Positions 23,660-36,095 of a DNA stretch of 64,000 nt are shown piece by piece. How positions within the stretch are numbered: the first letter of the stretch is position 1; each line of letters starts with the position of its first letter. The notes below the pieces were generated by a model. The model had not been told where the DNA came from. It searched no databases and was given only the letters and a program-made list of their open reading frames with translations. The stretch comes from Prunella strophiata. Taxonomy: Eukaryota; Chordata; Aves; Passeriformes; Prunellidae. The stretch spans positions 6,966,508 to 7,030,507 of the forward strand of contig JAZBQD010000009.1 in the NCBI GenBank assembly GCA_036583965.1. Direction: 5' to 3'. The translations under genes were made by a program, and so were the position numbers.

Positions 23660-24135
23660 TTCTTTTAATGTCTTAATCAAGAGGCTGATAAAAGAAGTGA
23701 TCCATGAAAAGGACGGGTATCTTGACAAGGCACAGAGGCTTGTGGCAGCACTTTCCCCACAGATCAGCATCCTCCACGCGACGGAGAGACAAAAAAGGCA
23801 GATTTTTGTACCCTTAAGCTTCCACCACTGCAGTTCAAAAGACCAATCTTTACAGAAAATAAATTTAAAGGAGAATTTTTGATGTATATGATGGTCTCTT
23901 GTGGTCGACAGGAGTGCTGCTGGCAGTATATGGAGTTATGCAAAGCCAGAATTGGGATTACTTAAAAGTGTCTGTAGTTCTTTGATTAACCAGTGTGTAT
24001 TTTATTTTTTATATGGCACAATCACAGCTCTACATTGATAATATCTTGCTATTATTGTTCGATACGCCGAACTCCCCCTTTTCCTGCAGCATGAGGCTGC
24101 TTTTTAGGGCTCTATTTAAAGAATTCACTCTCTGC
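23660..24135. promoter_or_regulatory. AT-rich island, candidate conserved element
   Basis: Roughly 475 bp of low-GC unique sequence free of simple repeats, including GTATATGGAGTTATGCAAAG, TTCTTTGATTAACCAG and CATTGATAATATCTTGC. Long non-repetitive AT-rich runs like this inside a GC-moderate gene desert are typical of conserved non-coding elements. This needs an alignment to confirm. Confidence 0.28.
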
Positions 24136-26856
24136 ATATTAAATTTGTGGGTTTACAGGAGGGTTTGTGCTCTTGGTGTAGTTTTGGTGCGATGCTGTGA
24201 AGGCTGTGGAGCAGGGGAAGGGCTGGGCTGGGCTGTGGGAGCCTCTCTGGGGGAAGCACTGGCAGGGAGGCTCTCAGCATCCTCCTCCCCCACACTCAGG
24301 GTGGTTTTGGAGCTGCCATAGCAGGAATGATGCTGATTTCTGGTGCTCTGCCAGCTGTGCCAGCAGGGCTGGAGAGGCTCTGGGGTGCTGCAGCAGCTGA
24401 GGGGCTGAGCCAGGAGATGTGAGGGCTCTGCTGTCCTGCGTGGCTCTGTTCCCTTCACACCCCCATCAGCTGCTCCAGGGGCTGGCTGGGGCCATGAGAC
24501 AGCAGAGATAAGAATAGCTCACTTGGGGGAGGCAGGAGTGAGCAGAGCCAGCCCGGGGCTGCAGGCTGAGCCTGCTGGAAGGGGAAGTTCAGCAGCTGGG
24601 GCCAAACCAGAGGAAACTGGGCCCGGGGGTTCCTGCTGGGCAGCAGGGTGTGCACCTAATGCTGCTCCTGGCCCAAGGCCCCTAAACCCTCTGCAGCTGG
24701 GAGCAAGGCTGAAAATACAGCCTGAAATGTGAGGCAGGCTGGTCTCTCTGGCTTCTGTCCAGGGATTTATTCTATATTTATTTTGCATTTTCCTTTTGGC
24801 CTCTCGGCTGCCCACACCTGCCAGTTCTGGAGCAGGCACTGAGCCCCAGCCTGTTGACATTGCTGTGTGATCCCTGAGTGATCCCTGTGCTCTGTGTGAT
24901 GTGGAGTGGGGAGGAACAAGCTGTGTGTAAGGTTTTGCAGGCTGTTGAAAGGGGAGAAGGGAGCACTCCACATCACCAGAGGAAAGGGCATTCTCTGTGT
25001 CCGTGCTCTGACTTTACACAGGGGCCGTGATGGTGTTAATGAAGGGTGTGACAGCCTGGGCTCTGTGCCCTTGGAGCTGTCCTGGGAAAGGTGAGAGCCT
25101 GCCCATGGGTGCTCCAGGAAGCAAAAGGAGGATGTGGGATAAGGGACCTGGTGTGTGAAATTTGTTCGGTGCTGTTGGATCAGAAACGAGGGGAAAAGGG
25201 ATGCTCAGCTCTTTCATTATTTGCCTCCTTTTATAATGCTTCCACTTTAAATAAAAATGAAGGTAGAGAGTAAATTTCACATCCAAAGATGGGTGTCTGC
25301 TCCTGAATAGGATCGATTTAGGGTCAGCGCTTCAGCGGCGCAGGATTTGGGTTTCAAAGGTTCCCAGCCACTCCTGCAGTCAGGTTTTTCTAAAGGGCCC
25401 AGCGTGATGACATTTACAGCCAGGATTTTCAAAAACAGCGTAGTACTTCAGATGCTGAACTCATGAAAAATCCAGTCATTTAATTTGTTAAATGAGAGCG
25501 AAGGTCTCCTCAGATAATCTCCCTGTCATTGTGAGAGGGAGGCAGTTCTGTGGGAAAAGCAGCCCGCTCCCAACTGCAGCTCCTTTCGGGAGCAGAGCGC
25601 GCTGGCCTGGAGTCACTTTGAAGAGGGCTGGAAAGGCAGGGAGGGACCTGAGGAGTGCCAAAGGCCACCCCATGGCAGCTAGCTGGGATTTGCATGGCTC
25701 CTCCCGGGAATTCGGAGATGGTTGCTCTTTGGGGAGCACACCTGCCTGCTGAAGGAGCCTTGCAGAGCCCAGGATGGCATTTCCCAGTGCCTGGCACGGG
25801 GAGGGCACTGCGGAGGCTGCTGGAGTGAGCCATGGCTCTCCCAGGGCAGATAAAATTCTTGTGTGACAACTTGCTCCTAAGATTTCAGGCGCATCTTTTC
25901 CTTAAGAGACTCCAGCGGGCTGAGCACTGTCTGGGGATGCACAACTTGGAATTCATGGCTCCCTCCAGCCACAAACTGCCTGCCAGGAGGACAGGGCACT
26001 TCATCTGCCTGTCCTGCTCTGCGCTGTGGGGTTGGTGATGCCTGGAGCCATTTGCAGTCCTCAGGGCGCAGGAATTCCTGTCCTGACTCCTTGTTTTGGA
26101 TCAGCTCCCAGCTGGGGAGCAGAGTTTCATTGCTTCAGTCAGTGGGCATTGCTCCCTCTGTAGCTGTAATAACCCTGGAATGGGGAAATAACAGCTCCTT
26201 GCTCCCTGGCCCCTTTGCCCACGATTTACTCTGAAAGCCAGAGCAGCACATGCAGACACAGGTCTGGCCAGAGCGAGGGGCTGTCCCCTCCAAGTGTGCA
26301 CAGGGATTTGGGATGGTGCTTCCCTGGACAGCCACTGCAGGTGTGGAGTGGCTGCAAATCCCAGCTGAGGAGCTGAACCTGTCACTGGCCTTTAACTGCT
26401 TGGGAGCTGATTCTCCTCTGTAATAAATACCTCCTACAATTAACAGTCAGTTGGTGGTTAATTAATGAAGCAATAACAGCAGAACAGAGCCCTGGCATGG
26501 GGCATTAGGGCTCCCACAACCCTTTTGCTGAGCTGTCCCCCTAAACCAGAGCCAAGTGTGGAGAGAAGTGGGCAGAGCAGAGCCCTGTCCTGCTCAGGCT
26601 GAGCCAAGTTTAACAGCACAGATGGGATGGATCCTGTCTCCTCCCTTCTCTCCTTCCTCATCCAACCTTCTGCTCTGGCTGGAGAGGGCAGTGGAGTTTG
26701 GAGTGATGCCAGAGCTTTCTCGGGGTTTCCTGGGAAGGAGCATGTCAGCTGTGCTGGTGATGGAGAACATCCCTTCCCTCGTTGTTCTTCCCTGTCTGCT
26801 CTGGGGGCTGTTGCGTTAGAGGTGACTCCAAGCATGTGAACACCAGCTTCCTTCCC

Positions 26857-26884
26857 TTTTTTTTCTTTCTTTTTTTTTTTTTTA
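26857..26884. repeat. T-rich tract
   Basis: A T-rich pyrimidine tract (T8-C-T3-C-T-rich) on the top strand. It could be the complement of a poly(A) tail, but no retroposed body is recognisable beside it. Confidence 0.85.
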
Positions 26885-28105
26885 AGTCCCATTTTTCTGT
26901 CTTGTCAGGTCTATTTAAGCATTTAATGAGGTGAGATAGTACCAATAAATTTAACACAGCACAATAACTCTGATGTGGGCCGCAGCCTAATAAACTCCCA
27001 TCCTTGGGCCGGGAGGGCGATCCAGATTGCAGCTGGAGTGATTGCTTTGCTCAGGTGCTCCCGAGGTTGAACAAGGACTTTGGAGGCACTGCCACAAAAC
27101 TCAGGCTGTTCACTGAGAGGTTGGAGCAGGTTTGCTGAGGGTAAAGCTGCTGCTGGTGAATTGGCAGCAGGGGCATAGAGGAGAGGGCTCTTTCTCACAT
27201 TTCCAGCCCCACTTTGTCCTGTACCCCTTGCACCATCCTGGGCAGAGAGCTCAGGCTCTGCCCTCCTGATGGCTCTGACGCATTCACCTCTGATGAAATA
27301 CTCAGGGATTTTTGCAGCATGTTGCACAGTGTAGAGAGATTTGTCCTTTGGCTGCTTTGAATGTCTCCTGAATGAGTAACTTGGCAGATTTTTATTTTTT
27401 TTATCCCCCTCACTACTTGCAAATCTGTTTGCAAGCAGCTTGCTTTCTCGGGGGAGGACTTGGAACGATCCGCTGGCTCCTGCATCTCGTTTACTGAAGC
27501 ATCCCTGGCTTTGGCAGTGCCTTCTCTCGTGCTCAGAGCGGGCTTTTTGGGCGGAGAGAACAGGGAAAGCCGGGTTTGAATTTCATGCAGGGGCATCTGC
27601 AAGTTCAAGACTTATTCTGGCACTTTGGCATGTTCATTTGTGGCTGAGGCAAAGTTATTTTGGAGTACGAACTAATTGTCTCTGGCTTTGCACATGTTTG
27701 AGGATTTTAATTGTGTCTGCAGCCTGATATTGCCCATTCATCAGGGCCAAGAGAAGCAATAGCTGAATTATCCTCCTTCACGTGGTCCTACACCTCGCAG
27801 CAGTAGGGAGCAGGAAATTCTAGGGAGTCTGGTGGAAGTGTGTGTGATCTGGAGCCCAGGGCCCTGGCTTGGCAGAGCTTGGCTCGCCTTCCGGAGCGTG
27901 GCTTCCTTAAGCTCCTTGTGCTGAGCTGCCTTCCCCCAGCTCTGTGCTGAGGGACGTTCTGAGAGAGGTTTATTACAGTTTTCAGTTCAGCTCTGCTGCA
28001 GTACAGTAGAAATAACACAATCCTGCCTTGGCTCCATCTGCTCTCAGGGGACTGAGGTGCAGAACAACCTTTAGCTCTGCTGATGCTCTCGCTGCCAGTG
28101 CTGGG

Positions 28106-28213
28106 GGATGGATGGATGGATGGATGGATGGATGGATGGATGGATGGATGGATGGATGGATGGATGGATGGATGGATGGATGGATGGATGGATGGATGGA
28201 TGGATGGATGGAT
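28106..28213 (+). repeat. (GGAT)27 microsatellite
   Basis: 27 uninterrupted copies of GGAT over 108 bp. A perfect tetranucleotide of this length is likely to be highly polymorphic. It generates Met-Asp-Gly-Trp repeats on the plus strand and His-Pro-Ser-Ile repeats on the minus strand in long open frames, all of them artefacts. Confidence 0.98.
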
Positions 28214-31200
28214 GCTCTGAGGCTCCCTCCCTGCTCCCCTGAGGCACTGGTGTGGCTGGAGAGGAAATGCTGTGTTTGGAGACCACCCCTCTCAGCTCTG
28301 GTGTTGGGCTGTGGGCTCCGTGCTGCAGGGAGCAAGCAGCCTGCTGGGACTGGAATCTGCTCCTGCAGCACAAAACAACCCCGTGCTGCCTGGGAGCTGT
28401 AATCTCTGATGCTGCTTCTACCCTGCTTCATCTCATCCGTGGCCATGGGAAATTAGGGGTTGTCCCTGAGATTTGGAGCAGAGAAAGGAGCAGGTGGTGA
28501 TGGCTGCCCTGCTCACTGGGCTGGGTGGGGGTGGAGTAAGGGACAAGGGCAAGGATGCCAAAATTACCTGCAGGGTGTTGGGTGTTAGCTGTACCCAGAA
28601 CATCCAGGTGTGAATCCAGCACTCAGGTTTATCATCATTATCTGCTCCAAACAAGTCCAGGGATAACGCCCTGCTCAGAGCAGGGAGCCTGGTTTCAGCT
28701 CAGGAATGGATTCAGCAGTTCTTTGAACATGAGGTTGAAAGGACAAGAGTCCCTTCAGGTAAGAGACAACTCAGAACACAAAAATGCCTGAACCACTGGG
28801 TTTGGGGGCTGTAGAGGTCATGAACTCTGCTAAATTCTTTCAGCCTCAGGGTGCTGGAGCTCCATGAGACAAACCTGGGGGAGAAGGAAAACATTCCTGG
28901 TGCCCCTGTGCCTCCACAGAGCGGCAGCAGCAAATGTTTCCAATTACCCTGTGGAGTTTGCATGTGCTGGGTTATTCTGTTCAGTGCTAGAGGGGCTGGA
29001 TTCCCTCTCTGCTCTGGAGAGTCTGGGAGCCAACAGCCACAATCGTGGAAAAACACACAATCCAGCTTGGGCTTTCATCACAAAAATAAACTCTGCCATG
29101 CAGAGGGAAAGTGAGAGTTGTGGAGGGCAGGGAAGGGGACATGCTGGGGTCTGCAGCCCCTTCTGGGTGAAAGGGAGGGAACTGGACACTGCACTGTGCA
29201 GCCAGGGATGGGTGCAGGGGGATGTTCCAGGAGCATAAAACTCCTGGTGGGATTTTCTGCCTTTGAAAGGAAAACAGGATGGCATGGTTTCTTAAACCCA
29301 GCTCTGCCACGCTGTCTTCTTTGAGAGGATGAAGCAGGGAATGGTGTGTGGAAGGTTTCCATCATATCACTTAAATCCACCACCACTGGGCAAGGGATGT
29401 GTTCAGAGAGACCTTGAGGAAAGGCATGGGGAACAGCTTGAAATATCAGGGAAGCTTTAGCACAGAGATGAAATCAGCAGGAGAAAGTGGCCGGTGCCCA
29501 TGGAGCTGTGCAGATGGACAAGAACAATTCTGTGTGTGAAAAATGAGCTGGCTTTGCCTGGGACACAGCAGAGGTGGGAGAGTCCCCGAGTGCTCGAGCA
29601 GAACAGTCCAGCCCTCAGGATGGAGCTTGTCTCGACCCTCTGCAGTCCACAGCTACAATTAGGAAGCTTCAGCCCTTCCCTTTCAGGTGCCTGAGTGCAG
29701 AGCCATCAGTGGGGAGCACAGATTGCTTCTGGAGAGGCAGAGCTCACTGAAGTACCCGGTGGGTGCAGGGGGCTGGGCCTGCAGGGCTGACCTGGTGAGC
29801 TGGGAGCCCAAGGGGGTGTCAGATACTCCACGAGGTGCCCCCTCAGTGCTCCTGCAGCCCCAGTGCTGAACACCCTGGCTGTGGGTGAGTGTTTCTTTAA
29901 AGCAGCCGCAGTGATCCTTGGCTGCCTGACAACCCAAACGTGGTGGCAATGCCATATGTTTCTGGTGTAACCCTCCACGGAGTGCCTCAATTCCTCTGTG
30001 TTTCAATTTTAGGGTTTTTCGTTAGATCCGGCTCCAGCAGCTCTCCCCTTGGCCCTGGTTGCTGGGGAGTGCTCTCCTCCTCTCCAGCCCTTTGTTGCTG
30101 AAGCAAATCAGGAGTGTCTCAGCTCCCTCGCCTTCCCACACGCTGCCAAGTAAATCCCGCAACTTTCTCGGGTGACGACATAAATTTGCAATGGTGTTGT
30201 ACAAAAGCTCCCTCCGAACCAGAGCTGCCTGGCATCCCTAACAAGCTTATCAAAGGGTTCCTTTGCAGGGAGATCTGAGCCCTCCAGGTTTTGATTCAGA
30301 GCAGGTGAAGGCAGAATGTGCTGGAGCCTGATTGAAATGTGCGAGGTCAACAAAATAGAGCCCAGAGTGCACAATAATTGGGGAAGAAGCAGCAGCCTTG
30401 CTTTCTGCATGTGTTCCTGTGATCCCTCGGCTGTAATCTCCCATTTCCAAAGGGAAGCCTGTCTTGCATACTTTATCATGGTGCTCATTTGCACAGGAGG
30501 GCTCTTTCTGCAGAAAAGGGAGAAAACCCAAGCTAAAACCATCCCTGGCTTTATTCCCTGCTGTTCTTGTGCAGGGAGACATCCCAAAGGGCTGTAGGGA
30601 GAGGAGCAGCACGGTATCCAGCTCTCATTTTATGGCACCCTGCTTCTTTCAGAGTCTGATCTTTTTTCCTGGGATGCTGAGGAAGGGGTTTCTGCGCTCT
30701 CTTGGAAGCTGAAAATCCCTGGAAGGATGAGACCTCAGGGCTGAAATAGCTGGGCTTTTTGGGGCAAAACTATTTGCCAGCCCAGATTCTTGCCTGGTCT
30801 TCTCCCTGGAAGAATTTACAGCTTTGGGGATCTCTGGTCTGAGAAGAGGTAGGAATGGGTTTATTTTAAGTGTGTGTTTTCCCCAAAGGCTGTAACACTT
30901 TGTGGGAAATTCTCTGTTCCTGAACATCTGTGCAAATTAAACCCTTCCTCTGCTTTGGAGAGTGTGTTTGGGGGGTTTCTTCTCCTCTGCATTCTGTCTG
31001 AGAGGGGAATGGATTAAAAATTTCAAAAAAAATACAAAAGCAGGGGAGGGGGAAGAAATCTGTCCCCTTCTCCCTCCTTCCCATCTGTTGTTTAATCACC
31101 AGCTGTTTGTCCTTAAGCTTGGATTACAACCTCTCCAGCAGCCTGCTCGGTGCGGGGCCCTTGCTCCTGCACACAACATTCCACGCACACTGCTCCAGGG

Positions 31201-31889
31201 AGGAGGAAAATCCAGGGAGCTGTTGAGCCTGTTCCTTGGTCTGCTGCAGAAACATTAATTTCTTCCCTCTGTGTGCTCCTGCTTGAGCTGTCCCTGCTGG
31301 AAGTGATGGGGCCCAAGCTGGTGCCTTCACCTCAGGGATGAAGGGTTTGAGGTCATTGCTCTTCCTCCCACAGGACGAGTGATGAGAATCAGCCCTGACC
31401 CATGTGTGCTGTCCCCTTGGTCCCCTTGGTCCCTTGCTGCCCTCCCAGGCTGGGGGAGATGAGAGGGCTCTGGGCTTGTCCAGGTGTTTGTCTCCTTCAG
31501 GGAGCTGTGGCAGGCACAGGGCTACTGGTGCCCTATCCAGGGAGCAGGGAGCCAAGAGTGACGCTGAGATTTCAGGATGGGTGCCAGCTCTGCCTCCATC
31601 TCGAAGAGCTGGAGAAGTCAGCAGAAAACCTGAGGGATTGCTTAACAAGCTCTTTAGTGCTACTGAACGTGCTGAGCTCATCCGGGGAGGCCATGGGTGC
31701 CAAGTCTGCCGTGCCATGGACTCGGTGCCGTAGGTCAGGAGCCAGCAGCCAGCTCCCTCTGCTCCCCATCTGCTCTGGGGAAAGGCTCACTCAGGGCAAA
31801 GGCATCGCTGTGCTCCCATCTCCTTTCTCCCTGCTTGCAGCATGTCCAGCTCTGCTCTGGCTGTGAGGAGCCACAGCTCCATCCCTGCA

Positions 31890-32120
31890 GCGTTCCCCAC
31901 CGCGCGGGGCCCGGCGGTGGCAGCAGCACAGATCCAGCTGCACCCCAGCTGCCTGCAGACAGAGCTGCCCGAGCCGGATGATCAGCACAGCAGAGGGCTG
32001 CAGCCACCAGGCTGATTAGCAAACATCCCCCGCCAGCCCCAGCCCCGTGCCCGCGCTCCGAACAAAGAGCCGGAGGTTGAAAGCGGCGCCGGCTCCCCGG
32101 GCACGCGGCGGAGCACCAGC
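31890..32120. promoter_or_regulatory. Small CpG-rich cluster next to an AT-rich block
   Basis: CpG-dense stretches around 31899-31918 and 32083-32110 (GGCGCCGGCTCCCCGGGCAC) stand out from the flanks and are followed by an AT-rich block to about 32290. This fits a distal regulatory element or the start of a non-coding transcript. No supported exon is seen. Confidence 0.25.
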
Positions 32121-33599
32121 AGCGCCTGCCAGATCATCACTAATGATACCCGGATCAAATGTAAACTATTCTTAGACACCTGTGTCAATCGGGGAGGACA
32201 AGAAGAAAGCAGAAACCCAGAGCTGCTGAACACAGCATCCAAAATATTTTTATAGATTAGTCCAAGCTCTTTATTTCCGAGCAGGTGAGGTTCAAAGGAA
32301 AGCAGGGCATGGCGAGCGGCCCGGCGCACAGCGCTGGGAAAGGATTGATTTAGCTCCGAGTTTGTGCTCGAACAAAAAAGCCAACGGGGGAGATGGGGCT
32401 GAGGATTTTGGGGCACAGCTCAGCAGCAGGGGTGTGGTGGGGTTCTTGCTGGAAAAGCTGGAGATGGGATGGACACTGCTCCTGTGTCCTGTAGGGGAAC
32501 CCCGGGCAGGTGTTGGACATGGCATTAGGTATGTTTGGGTGTGGGAGGAGAGGAGGAATTGGCTGTCCTGGTTTGAATCACAGCAGAAAGGAGAGTTCAG
32601 AGATGGGAGCTAGAGTGAGCACTTGCAAGGTTGGCATGTGGCCTCAAAAAGGGCTGGCTCTGATATGGCCTCATCCAGCTCAAGTGCTGAAATCAGTCTC
32701 TGGAAGAGGGGACATGCTGTGACCCGAGGGGTGCTGACAGCGTGTGCTGTGACCGTGGGGTCACCTGCTTGCACTTCAGGGGAAGTCTGGGAAATGGCTT
32801 TGAAATGGGGCTTTTCATCTTGAATTTCCTGGGAAACCCAAGAATGCAGGAGAGAAGAGCTGCTTGGAGTCAGGAAGGCCATGAATTCACTGGTTAATGC
32901 CTCACCAGCAAAGAGAGCTTCATTACATGGGGCTAATCATTTACAAGCTGTATGTTTAGATGTGTGGCTTTAAGCTCATTACCTCATGCCCCAAGTATGT
33001 GGATCAGATTCCTGGCTCCGGGTGGGGTTTCTGGTTGGGTCTTTGTGCCCCCTGACAGCAGAGATTGGTCATACAGCGAGTGCCAAAGCCAAGCTCGCTC
33101 CTTCCTGCCTGGTAACCATCAGTGCCAGACTCTGTCTGAAAGAAAACTCATACTGGGAGTGTGGGGATCCCACAGTGCTCAAGCTGCTAACAGCAGCTCT
33201 CCTTTGGCTTCTGCAGAGGTGGAAAGGGTGTAAATGAGTAGCAACCTCAGCCTTTGCCTTGGAGCTTTTGGGGATGACCCAGGAGAAGCCTTTAACTGCT
33301 ACTTAGAATAACCTAAAATGGATGATGACTGCCACTTGTTCCTTGAAGGTGGAAAATGTGCTCCCAACCCATTAAACCCCTGGGACTGGCTCTGGGATGG
33401 GTCTGTTTGCCTTGGTGGTGCCACGTGTGGTGATGTGCTTTGGCTGCCACAGCCAGTGAAGGCAGGAGATGTGGGATCAGGAGAGCTCTTCCCTTACACA
33501 GCACCACTTTGGTTTTTCTTTCCTGTTACCTGCAAATGAGGAATGCTGCTCTCCCTAGCTCTGCATTATTCCAACCATTCCAACCCCCAGCTCCCCTCT

Positions 33600-33860
33600 C
33601 CCTGAACTAATAAGGAATTTTGAGTAGGTTCATGGCCTTGTTTGTTTATATCCGGCCTAGAAAATGCTTTCCCTCCCCCTGCCTCTCTTGCTAAAGTGTT
33701 TTCTGAGATTTATTTGTAAGCCTGTAAATACAGAGTAAATAGCTTTAATTTAATTTACCAGCCTGCTGTAAGGAACTGTATCTGCAAACAGGAATTCCAC
33801 CAGTCCCTGCTGAGTGAAGAAATGTCTGGGTGCTCCAATATTTTCTGGGGTTTTTTTCCT
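33600..33860. promoter_or_regulatory. AT-rich island, candidate conserved element
   Basis: Non-repetitive low-GC block with TTTGTTTATATCCGG, GAGATTTATTTGTAAGCC and AGCTTTAATTTAATTTACC. The composition contrasts with the GC-moderate surroundings. No coding potential is seen. Confidence 0.25.
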
Positions 33861-35894
33861 TTTTGCTCCCCTTCCTCAGGAAGAAATTTTTTCCTCACCT
33901 TCTAGAGGCTCCAGGAGCTTTGCTTGTGGGATGCTCTGAGCACAGGGCAGATACTTTGTGCCAAAGGTGACAAATTCCCTCCTGACCCCTGAGGAGGGAA
34001 GGCAGTGAGCTGATCCTGAATGGGGCCAATGCTGGCCCAGTTTGAGGTGCCAGAACCCCAGAGGGCATCTCCCGCCTCCCACCCACCTGCACTCCAGAAG
34101 ACGTCATTTCCATATTTTCTCACAACTCTTGGAGTCTTCCTGCTTTCTGGAATGTGCTTGGCAGGCAGGCCTTGGTGCCTGGCTCCTTCTATAAACAGTG
34201 TCTCTAGGGAGACGGGAGCGAGGCGCGGGGTTTTATGAATGGGGAGTGTTGGTGGCATATGGAGGCAGCGCTGAGCCCAAAATGAACGTGAGAAAAGAGG
34301 GAGAGGCTGTGAGCTGGCTCCCAGCTCGGCGGCGGCTGCAGGAGCGGCGTTCCTGCCCGCTCCCGCCTGGATGGGTGCCCGGGTCCCGCGGAGCCCGGCA
34401 GAAAGGGGCAGCTCTCTGGCACCCGGGCTTTTGGGAGGACGGGGCTGATGATGGAACCGCACCTTTTCCTCTGCCCATCTCCAGCTCTGTCCCATCCACT
34501 TCCCCTCCCTCCCGGCCCTGTGCCTCTGGGGGAAGCTGCTCATCCCCAAGGAGCTCTGGATCCTCAGAGCATGGCCAGGAGCCCGGAGCAGGATGGGTGG
34601 GAAGGCAGCAGAGCTGGCAGCCTTGGCACATGAGCCAAGATAAATCCCGGATGAAGGAGGCACTGACGCAGGAGTTTGCTGTGCCCTGTGTCACCCCCGT
34701 AGCTGGAGCTGGTGCTCTCCCAGTGGATCCATTGCTGCTCGTGCTGCTGGGCCCGTGGCAGGGCTGCAATGCTGCTCCAGGTTTGCTGCTCCCCACGGCC
34801 GCCTGCGCCTGCTTTGAGCTCCCAGTCAAGAGATTTGCCAACTGCGATCTCTTATTTTACATCGATTTGTGAGGAGGTTCCCCCACGCACCTCTCCCACC
34901 CGCCGCTGCCTCTGACAGCTTATTTAGAGGGGGCTGGTGCCCAGAGGTAGAATTTGCAAACAAATAACTCTCACCCGACATGACAGTGCGGAACAGGCTG
35001 CGACAATCCGCCGGCGCTCGCTGACGTGACAGTGACAAGAGGAGTTTTGTGCTCATTAGTTTTCCCAGCATAAAGACTCCAGCTCTGCCCGGCCCTCGCC
35101 GCATGTCACTGGGAACAGACTCCTCCAGCTCCCTCCCAGCTGCTGTGCAGATGCTGTGACTGGCTGGGGCCGTGGGGGCCTCCTTCCCCCTCCCCAGGGA
35201 GCTCTACTGGTGCCGGTGAACTCCAGCCTTGTCTCTGCAGCTACAGGAGGGTTTTACCCCTGGGTGTGCATTTAGGACATTCATTAGGGTGAATCCACCT
35301 CTGATGGAAGAAGGGAGAAGGGAAGGGATGAGGCTGCCTTGCCTCTGGTGCTTAGTGCACATCTGAGATGTTGTTCTTGTCTGTGGTCACAGCAACTTCT
35401 GCATTGATTTTCCTTACTTTTAATCTGAAGTATTTGCAGATGCCACAAGTTGTCTTCTGCAGCGTGATCTCCATTACCTTGTTATGATGGGAGTGTGGGT
35501 GGCAGCAGGGGAAGAGAAGGAGTAAATCCTCCCACCCCTGGAACTGCACTGCTGGCTGGGATTTGTGACAGGAGTGCAGAGGCTGAGCTCCCTGGCTCTG
35601 TGAGGGGCTGAGTGTGGATGGAGGGACTCCCCAGTTTCATGATTTAATATTTTAACTCTTGGGCAGTCTGTCTGACAATGCATCTGCCCACTTAGGACCA
35701 CTCACCTGATGGAAATTCCATTAATTCTGTGATTTCAATCCTTGGGGGATGGAGGAACCCCTTCTCCACCCTTCCCCTCTCCCAGACTGCAGCAACCAAA
35801 TGCCTCAGGGGCAGCTGCTGAAGGTCCACAGCCCAAACCCGCCCATCTCCCCCAGAGCAGCCGCTGATGACACCTCTCCTGCTGGGGTGCAAGC

Positions 35895-36095
35895 GGGCTC
35901 CCATTTTTCCTAATTAGTCATGATGTCTTGCCCATCACAGGAATAAATAGCAAGCTTTCCCTGAGGGTGTGAGATGAGAAGCACTATTTATCGTTGCTCT
36001 CAGAGGAAGCTGACAACATGACAGGTGAAATATCAGGAATAATTAAGAAAAATAAGGGCTTTATGTACTTTATTGCACCACCAGCAGGGATGTAT
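35895..36095. promoter_or_regulatory. AT-rich island with MEF2-like site
   Basis: Contains CCTAATTAGTCATGATG at the left edge, CTATTTATCG at 35984-35993 (one mismatch from the MEF2 consensus), and GGAATAATTAAG. Function is inference from motif content only. Confidence 0.25.

Larger units (their letters stand above)
22546..28105. other. Gene-free flank
   Basis: No gene recognised. AT-rich islands lie at about 23040-23110, 23660-24135 (listed separately), 25200-25500 and 26890-26990. A perfect octamer ATTTGCAT at 25688-25695 lies in otherwise GC-moderate sequence and may be fortuitous. The rest is unremarkable. Confidence 0.5.

Noticed and set aside
27982..28446. Open frames with His-Pro-Ser-Ile or Met-Asp-Gly-Trp repeats
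   Set aside because: Translations of (GGAT)27.
33902..34663. 253-codon minus-strand frame
   Set aside because: Crosses moderately CpG-rich sequence where stops are rare; no domain, overlaps other frames on both strands.
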